Shown: positions 60,266 through 64,000 of the stretch, piece after piece
How the letters are laid out: each line of letters begins with the position of its first letter
How positions within the stretch are numbered: position 1 is the stretch's first letter
NCBI RefSeq assembly: GCF_900100315.1
Contig: NZ_FNFF01000008.1
Span: 186,001-250,000, forward strand
Direction of reading: 5' to 3'
DNA length: 64,000 nucleotides
Origin: Streptomyces indicus
Lineage (GTDB): Bacteria > Actinomycetota > Actinomycetes > Streptomycetales > Streptomycetaceae
Made by a program: the position numbers and the translations under genes
The notes under the pieces: model-generated
The model's database searches: none
Seen by the model: the letters and a program-made list of their open reading frames with translations, nothing else
What the model was told of the DNA's origin: nothing

Positions 60266-61474
60266 TTACTTGCCCTCCCCGTGCCCGGCGTCCGCGAAGG
60301 ATGCCTGGTAGGCGGCGAACTGCGCGCGCTCCTCGTCGACGAGGGCGCTCCCGTCCGCGTAGACATTCTCGAAGATCGCCATCATGTCCGGGTCCGGCAT
60401 GGAGCGCACGGCCTCGCGGACCTGCTTGCCGAAGTCCTCGGACTCCTTCTCCAGGTCCGCGAAGAAGGCCTCGTCGGCCATGCCCTCGGCGAGCAGGTAG
60501 GTGCGCAGGCGCAGGATCGGGTCCTTGGCCTCCCACGCCTCGCGCTCCTCGTCCCTGCGGTACTTCGTCGGGTCGTCGGACGTGGTGTGGGCGCCCATGC
60601 GGTACGTGAAGGCCTCGATCAGCATCGGGCCCTCGCCGCGGCGGGCGCGGTCCAGGGCCGCACGGGTGACGGCGAGCACCGCGAGCACGTCGTTGCCGTC
60701 CACGCGGACGCCGGGGAAGCCGAAGCCCTGGGCGCGCTGGAAGAGCGGGACGCGGAACTGCTTCTCGTTGCTCTCCGAGATCGCCCACTGGTTGTTCTGG
60801 CAGAAGAACACGACCGGTGCGTTGTAGACGGCGGCGAAGTTGAAGCCCTCCATCACATCGCCCTGGCTGGAGGCGCCGTCACCGAAGTACGCGACCACGG
60901 CCGAGTCCGCGCCGTCCTTGGTGACGCCCATGGCGTACCCGGTGGCGTGCAGGGCCTGCGAGCCGATGACGATCGTGTACAGGTGGAAGTTGTTGGTGTT
61001 CGGGTCCCAGCCGCCGTTGTTCACACCGCGGAACATGCCGAGCAGCTTCTTCGGCTCGACCCCGCGGCACCAGGCGACGCCGTGCTCGCGGTAGGTCGGG
61101 AAGACGTAGTCGTCCTCCCGGGTGGCGCGGCCGGAGCCGATCTGGGCGGCCTCCTGGCCGAGCAGCGAGGGCCACAGGCCCAGCTCGCCCTGGCGCTGCA
61201 GCGCGATGGCCTCGGCGTCGAACTGCCGGGTCAGGACCATGTCCTTGTACAGGCCGCGGAGCTCGTCGGCGCTCAGGTCGATGCTGTAGTCGGGGTGCTC
61301 GACGCGCTGACCCTCGGGGGTCAGGAGCTGGACGAGCTCGGGCTCGGCGGCCCCGGCCTTCGCGGGCTTGGCGGCGGCAGTCTTCGCGGTCTTGGTGCCG
61401 GCTTTGCTGCTCGCGGCGCGCTTGCCACCGCTGGTGCGGCGCGGTGTGCGCGCGGCGGTGCTTTCCACGGTCAC
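60266..61474 (-). CDS. 2-oxoacid dehydrogenase E1 component, alpha subunit
   Basis: 402 residues from a GTG with GGAGGAG 6 bases upstream. The thiamine-diphosphate motif GDGASSQGDVMEGFNFAAVY (GDG...NN type, ending in NNQWAISE) is intact. The phosphorylation-loop-equivalent YRMGAHTTSDDPTKYR is present. The first 45 residues are rich in Ala, Lys, Thr and Ser (KRAASSKAGTKTAKTAAAKP), a basic tail not found in most bacterial E1 alpha proteins. First gene of the E1a-E1b-E2 operon. Confidence 0.94.
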   Translation of the reverse strand: MTVESTAARTPRRTSGGKRAASSKAGTKTAKTAAAKPAKAGAAEPELVQLLTPEGQRVEHPDYSIDLSADELRGLYKDMVLTRQFDAEAIALQRQGELGLWPSLLGQEAAQIGSGRATREDDYVFPTYREHGVAWCRGVEPKKLLGMFRGVNNGGWDPNTNNFHLYTIVIGSQALHATGYAMGVTKDGADSAVVAYFGDGASSQGDVMEGFNFAAVYNAPVVFFCQNNQWAISESNEKQFRVPLFQRAQGFGFPGVRVDGNDVLAVLAVTRAALDRARRGEGPMLIEAFTYRMGAHTTSDDPTKYRRDEEREAWEAKDPILRLRTYLLAEGMADEAFFADLEKESEDFGKQVREAVRSMPDPDMMAIFENVYADGSALVDEERAQFAAYQASFADAGHGEGK

Positions 61475-61854
61475 GTGTACTCCTCCGTCGGTCCGGCCCC
61501 CGGGATCGGCCGGGAACCAGTGCGGCTCACCTGTATCCGTACCCGCGCACGGGGTGGGTGCGCTCGGGGTAGGGGGAAACAGGCGGACAGGTGCCCCGGC
61601 GAGCGCCCTGTACAAAGCACGTTACCCAGGGGACCGCATATCTGCGAAACCCCGTCTGACCTGCGATTTTGCTTGGATTTCCAAGTAAATCCCGGATAAC
61701 CGGAACTGTTGCTGGTCAGCGCCTTGCAAGGGGCCGGAACACGGGCACGTTATCCCGGTCACCCTCGCCTTTGGAAGAGTTGATTTTTCCCGGATGGACC
61801 GCTTGCAGGGATGCGGCCGAAGCGGCGGAAGAGACGGTGTGTGACACTGGCTCC

Positions 61855-62514
61855 GTGCGCGAAGATGGAAAAATCACCGTATTTCTTCTCGACGACCATG
61901 AAGTGGTCCGTCGCGGAGTCCATGAGCTTCTGTCCGTCGAGGCGGACATCGAGGTGGTCGGCGAGGCCGGTACGGCCGCCGACGCCCTGGTCCGGATCCC
62001 CGCCACCCGGCCTGACGTGGCGGTCCTGGACGTGCGGCTGCCCGACGGCAGCGGGGTCGAGGTCTGCCGCGAGATCCGCTCGCAGAACGAGGACATCAAA
62101 TGCCTGATGCTCACCTCGTTCGCGGACGACGAGGCCCTCTTCGACGCGATCATGGCCGGCGCCTCCGGCTATGTCCTGAAGGCCATCCGGGGCAATGAGC
62201 TGCTCACGGCGGTCCGCGACGTGGCCGCCGGCAAGTCGCTGCTCGACCCGGTCGCCACGGCCCGCGTCCTGGAGCGGCTGCGCGACGGCAACAACGCCAA
62301 GGGCGACGACCGGCTCGCGAACCTCACCGAGCAGGAGCGCAAGATCCTCGACCTGATCGGCGAGGGCCTGACGAACCGTGCGATCGGCGAGCGTCTGCAC
62401 CTGGCGGAGAAGACGATCAAGAATTACGTCTCCAGCCTGCTCTCCAAGCTGGGCATGGAGCGCCGTTCGCAGGCCGCCGCGTATGTCGCCCGTATGCAGG
62501 CCGAGAAGCACTGA
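61855..62514 (+). CDS. NarL/LuxR-type response regulator, DevR-like
   Basis: 219 residues. The receiver domain has the acidic pair in FLLDDHEVVRR, the phospho-acceptor Asp at 59 (VAVLDVRLPDGSG) and the switch Lys in SGYVLKAIRG. The LuxR HTH (about 155-212) reads LTEQERKILDLIGEGLTNRA then IGERLHLAEKTIKNYVSSLL. This is the DevR/DosR subgroup, often tied to redox or dormancy signals. A GTG start at 61855 follows GACACT by 6 bases, suggesting leaderless transcription. No kinase gene adjoins it. Confidence 0.94.
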   Translation: MREDGKITVFLLDDHEVVRRGVHELLSVEADIEVVGEAGTAADALVRIPATRPDVAVLDVRLPDGSGVEVCREIRSQNEDIKCLMLTSFADDEALFDAIMAGASGYVLKAIRGNELLTAVRDVAAGKSLLDPVATARVLERLRDGNNAKGDDRLANLTEQERKILDLIGEGLTNRAIGERLHLAEKTIKNYVSSLLSKLGMERRSQAAAYVARMQAEKH

Positions 62515-62526
62515 CGCCCGCTTTCG

Positions 62527-62549
62527 GTGAGGGGCCCGAGGCCCCTCAC
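62527..62549 (+). terminator. Terminator after the response regulator
   Basis: A 10-bp perfect stem (GTGAGGGGCC) with loop CGA, 12 bases past the stop. Confidence 0.8.
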
Positions 62550-62647
62550 AGGGCAATTTCACACGGCCTTTATTCGGGACTTACGTCCCCGGCGCCAGGG
62601 GCGGGTGCCCCTTTCCCGACAGCTTGTCTGTGGCGGAAAGTGGAGAC

Positions 62648-63064
62648 ATGTCCACCGATGAGAACCGCGCACTCGACCTGCTGTCCCACGTCCCGCACGG
62701 GCGTGTGGCCACGAGCATGCGAGCGCTGCCCTTCCTCGCCCTCGCCCGGCACATCGTCGTGGACGGCAAGCTCCTGCTGCGGATGCACAAGGGCTTCGGC
62801 TACCACCAGGCCTGTGTCGGCAGCGTCGTCGCGTACGGCGCCGACAACCTGGGCTCCGGCGCGGACGGCCTGTGGTCCGTCCAGCTCGTCGGCCTGTGCG
62901 AGGCCATCGAGCCGAGCGTCGATGAGCTCGAACTCTTCGGTCCCGCCCCGCACTTCGTGGACGGTGTGCTCTTCGAGCCCGTCTACATGCGCATCGAGCC
63001 GCAGTTCGTCACCGTGCACAGCATGAACGGGGCGTACACGCGGCAGCTGCAGCGGGTGCTCTGA
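62648..63064 (+). CDS. Pyridoxamine 5'-phosphate oxidase family protein (flavin-binding split barrel)
   Basis: 138 residues with the PPOX-type split barrel: LDLLSHVPHGRVATSMRALP, HIVVDGKLLLRMHKG, and VGSVVAYGADNLGSGADGLW. Such proteins bind FMN, F420 or haem; the missing C-terminal RLSDR-like motif excludes a true PdxH. It follows the response-regulator gene after a terminator in the same direction. GGAG lies very close to the ATG, so the start is a little uncertain. Confidence 0.85.
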   Translation: MSTDENRALDLLSHVPHGRVATSMRALPFLALARHIVVDGKLLLRMHKGFGYHQACVGSVVAYGADNLGSGADGLWSVQLVGLCEAIEPSVDELELFGPAPHFVDGVLFEPVYMRIEPQFVTVHSMNGAYTRQLQRVL

Positions 63065-63091
63065 GGCGCGGAACCGTTCTTCGCGTACGCG

Positions 63092-63128
63092 AGAGGGCCG
63101 GACCCACGATCTGTGGGTCCGGCCCTCT
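63092..63128. terminator. Bidirectional terminator hairpin
   Basis: A 16-bp perfect stem (AGAGGGCCGGACCCAC) with loop GATCT lies between the convergent PPOX and kinase genes. Confidence 0.9.
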
Positions 63129-63158
63129 TCGTCTGCGTGCTGCGGGTACCAGGGCGGA

Positions 63159-64000
63159 TCAGCCCGTGCCACCGCCGTCCGCGCCGCCGTCCGCGCCCTC
63201 GGTGCCACCTTCCGTGCCGCCCGGGGGCGGCGACTCCTCGGTGGGAGTCGGGTCCGGATCGTCGGTCGTCGGCTCCTCCGTCGGCGGCTCGCTCGTCGGG
63301 TCCTTCGTCGGCGGCTCGCTCGTCGCCGGGTCAGTGGAGGGCGCCTCGGAGGTGGGCGGCGCGGAGCTCTGCCCGCCGGTGCCCTGGCCCCCGTCGGTCC
63401 CGCCGCCCGGCTCCGTCTCCTCCTGCGTCGTCTCGTCCTTCGTCGGCTCCTTGGAGTCGGTGTCCTCGGACTGCGTGACCGACGTGGGGTTCGACGGGCT
63501 CTTGTCCTTGTCGTCGCCGTTGGCCTGCGACAGCGCGTACGCGACACCGGCGATGACCGCGATCACCGCGAGCGCGACGAGGATCCACGTCTTGCCGCGG
63601 CCGGAGCCCTGGTGGCCGTTGCCGTCGTAGCCGCCGTCGTCGTAGCCGTCGCCGCCGGTGCGCGGGATCATCGGCTGCGGGATCTGCGAGGTGCCGCTGT
63701 CGGGGTGCGGCAGGCCCGGGGTGCCCATCGCCGGGGTGCCGGCGCTCTCGTGCATGATCACCGGGCCGGTGTTCCAGGTGCCCGTGTGGCCGCCCTGCTC
63801 CTGGAGCATCTGGAGCGCGTACTGGACCAGGCCGCGCATCTCCTCGGCGCTCTGGAAGCGGTCGTCCGGCTCCTTGGCAAGCGCGCGCATCGCGAGCCCG
63901 TCGAGCTCCGGCGGCACCCCGTCCGACATCTCGGACGGCGGGATCGGCTGGTCCTGCACGTGCTGGTAGACCACCGACAGCGGGGTCTCGCCCATGAACG
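63159..64000 (-). CDS. PknB-type serine/threonine protein kinase, C-terminal part (5' end outside window)
   Basis: About 280 residues visible. The end of the kinase domain is recognisable (ETPLSVVYQHVQDQPIPPSE, RALAKEPDDRFQSAEEM). A Gly/Pro/Thr-rich cytoplasmic linker, one membrane helix (ILVALAVIAVIAGVAYALS), and an outside tail of about 115 residues rich in Pro, Thr, Ser, Glu and Gly follow. There are no PASTA repeats, so this is the Streptomyces subgroup with a low-complexity sensor tail. The ATP site and catalytic loop lie beyond the right edge. Confidence 0.9.
   Translation of the reverse strand, partial: FMGETPLSVVYQHVQDQPIPPSEMSDGVPPELDGLAMRALAKEPDDRFQSAEEMRGLVQYALQMLQEQGGHTGTWNTGPVIMHESAGTPAMGTPGLPHPDSGTSQIPQPMIPRTGGDGYDDGGYDGNGHQGSGRGKTWILVALAVIAVIAGVAYALSQANGDDKDKSPSNPTSVTQSEDTDSKEPTKDETTQEETEPGGGTDGGQGTGGQSSAPPTSEAPSTDPATSEPPTKDPTSEPPTEEPTTDDPDPTPTEESPPPGGTEGGTEGADGGADGGGTG

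Overview
The window is GC-rich actinobacterial chromosome, almost certainly Streptomyces. Indications are the very high GC, dense GC3-biased genes, frequent GTG/TTG starts, a SpoIIE-type phosphatase with an anti-sigma-like ATPase domain, a mycothiol-family enzyme, a PhoP-type PHO box, Streptomyces-style palindromic repeats and a ParB site (parS) inside a dehydrogenase gene. From memory (not checked), the order metG - aspS - SpoIIE phosphatase - acyl-CoA dehydrogenase - M18 aminopeptidase - Dac carboxypeptidase - 2-oxoacid dehydrogenase E2/E1b/E1a - LuxR response regulator - PPOX-like protein - Ser/Thr kinase matches the S. coelicolor SCO379x-382x region, on the oriC-proximal core. A parS site fits that position.

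Layout. 1-14.4 kb is mostly accessory: the tail of a WYL regulator, a hemerythrin protein, a large signalling ATPase, a flavin reductase/DrrAB-type ABC exporter operon, a secreted SH3 protein, hydrolases, and an Rrf2 regulator - MFS exporter - RidA cluster whose two genes carry the same 21-bp operator. 14.4-21.8 kb holds FUSC and exonuclease/phosphatase membrane proteins, a lipoprotein/histidine-kinase pair without a response regulator, and a secreted three-repeat protein. 21.8-31 kb has Tat-exported PhoX behind a PHO box, two VWA proteins, metG and aspS. 31-40 kb has the SpoIIE phosphatase followed by a gene broken by an apparent 1-base deletion, an AI-2E family protein, pirin, SseB, acyl-CoA dehydrogenase and M18 aminopeptidase. 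40-51 kb is largely exported proteins: lipoproteins, three tandem choice-of-anchor-P paralogues, a two-domain FKBP and a lectin/DUF11-like protein. 51-64 kb returns to core functions: nitrilase, mycothiol-type enzyme, GntR-MFS operon, Dac carboxypeptidase, DMT transporter, a repeat array of about 0.5 kb, the 2-oxoacid dehydrogenase operon, a DevR-like regulator and the C-terminal part of a PknB-type kinase.

How genes work together. The clearest units are FMN reductase-DrrA-DrrB, Rrf2/MFS/RidA, lipoprotein-kinase (ATGA overlap), GntR-MFS (ATGA overlap) and E1a-E1b-E2. Many genes end in long perfect hairpins, and several appear leaderless (-10 box 6-7 bases before the start codon). I recognised no insertion sequence, prophage, CRISPR array, rRNA or tRNA. 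The most informative signals are regulatory: the paired Rrf2 operators, the PHO box, parS, and a nested hairpin abutting the ribosome-binding site of the first choice-of-anchor-P gene. I found no clear multi-gene system that looks wholly undescribed.
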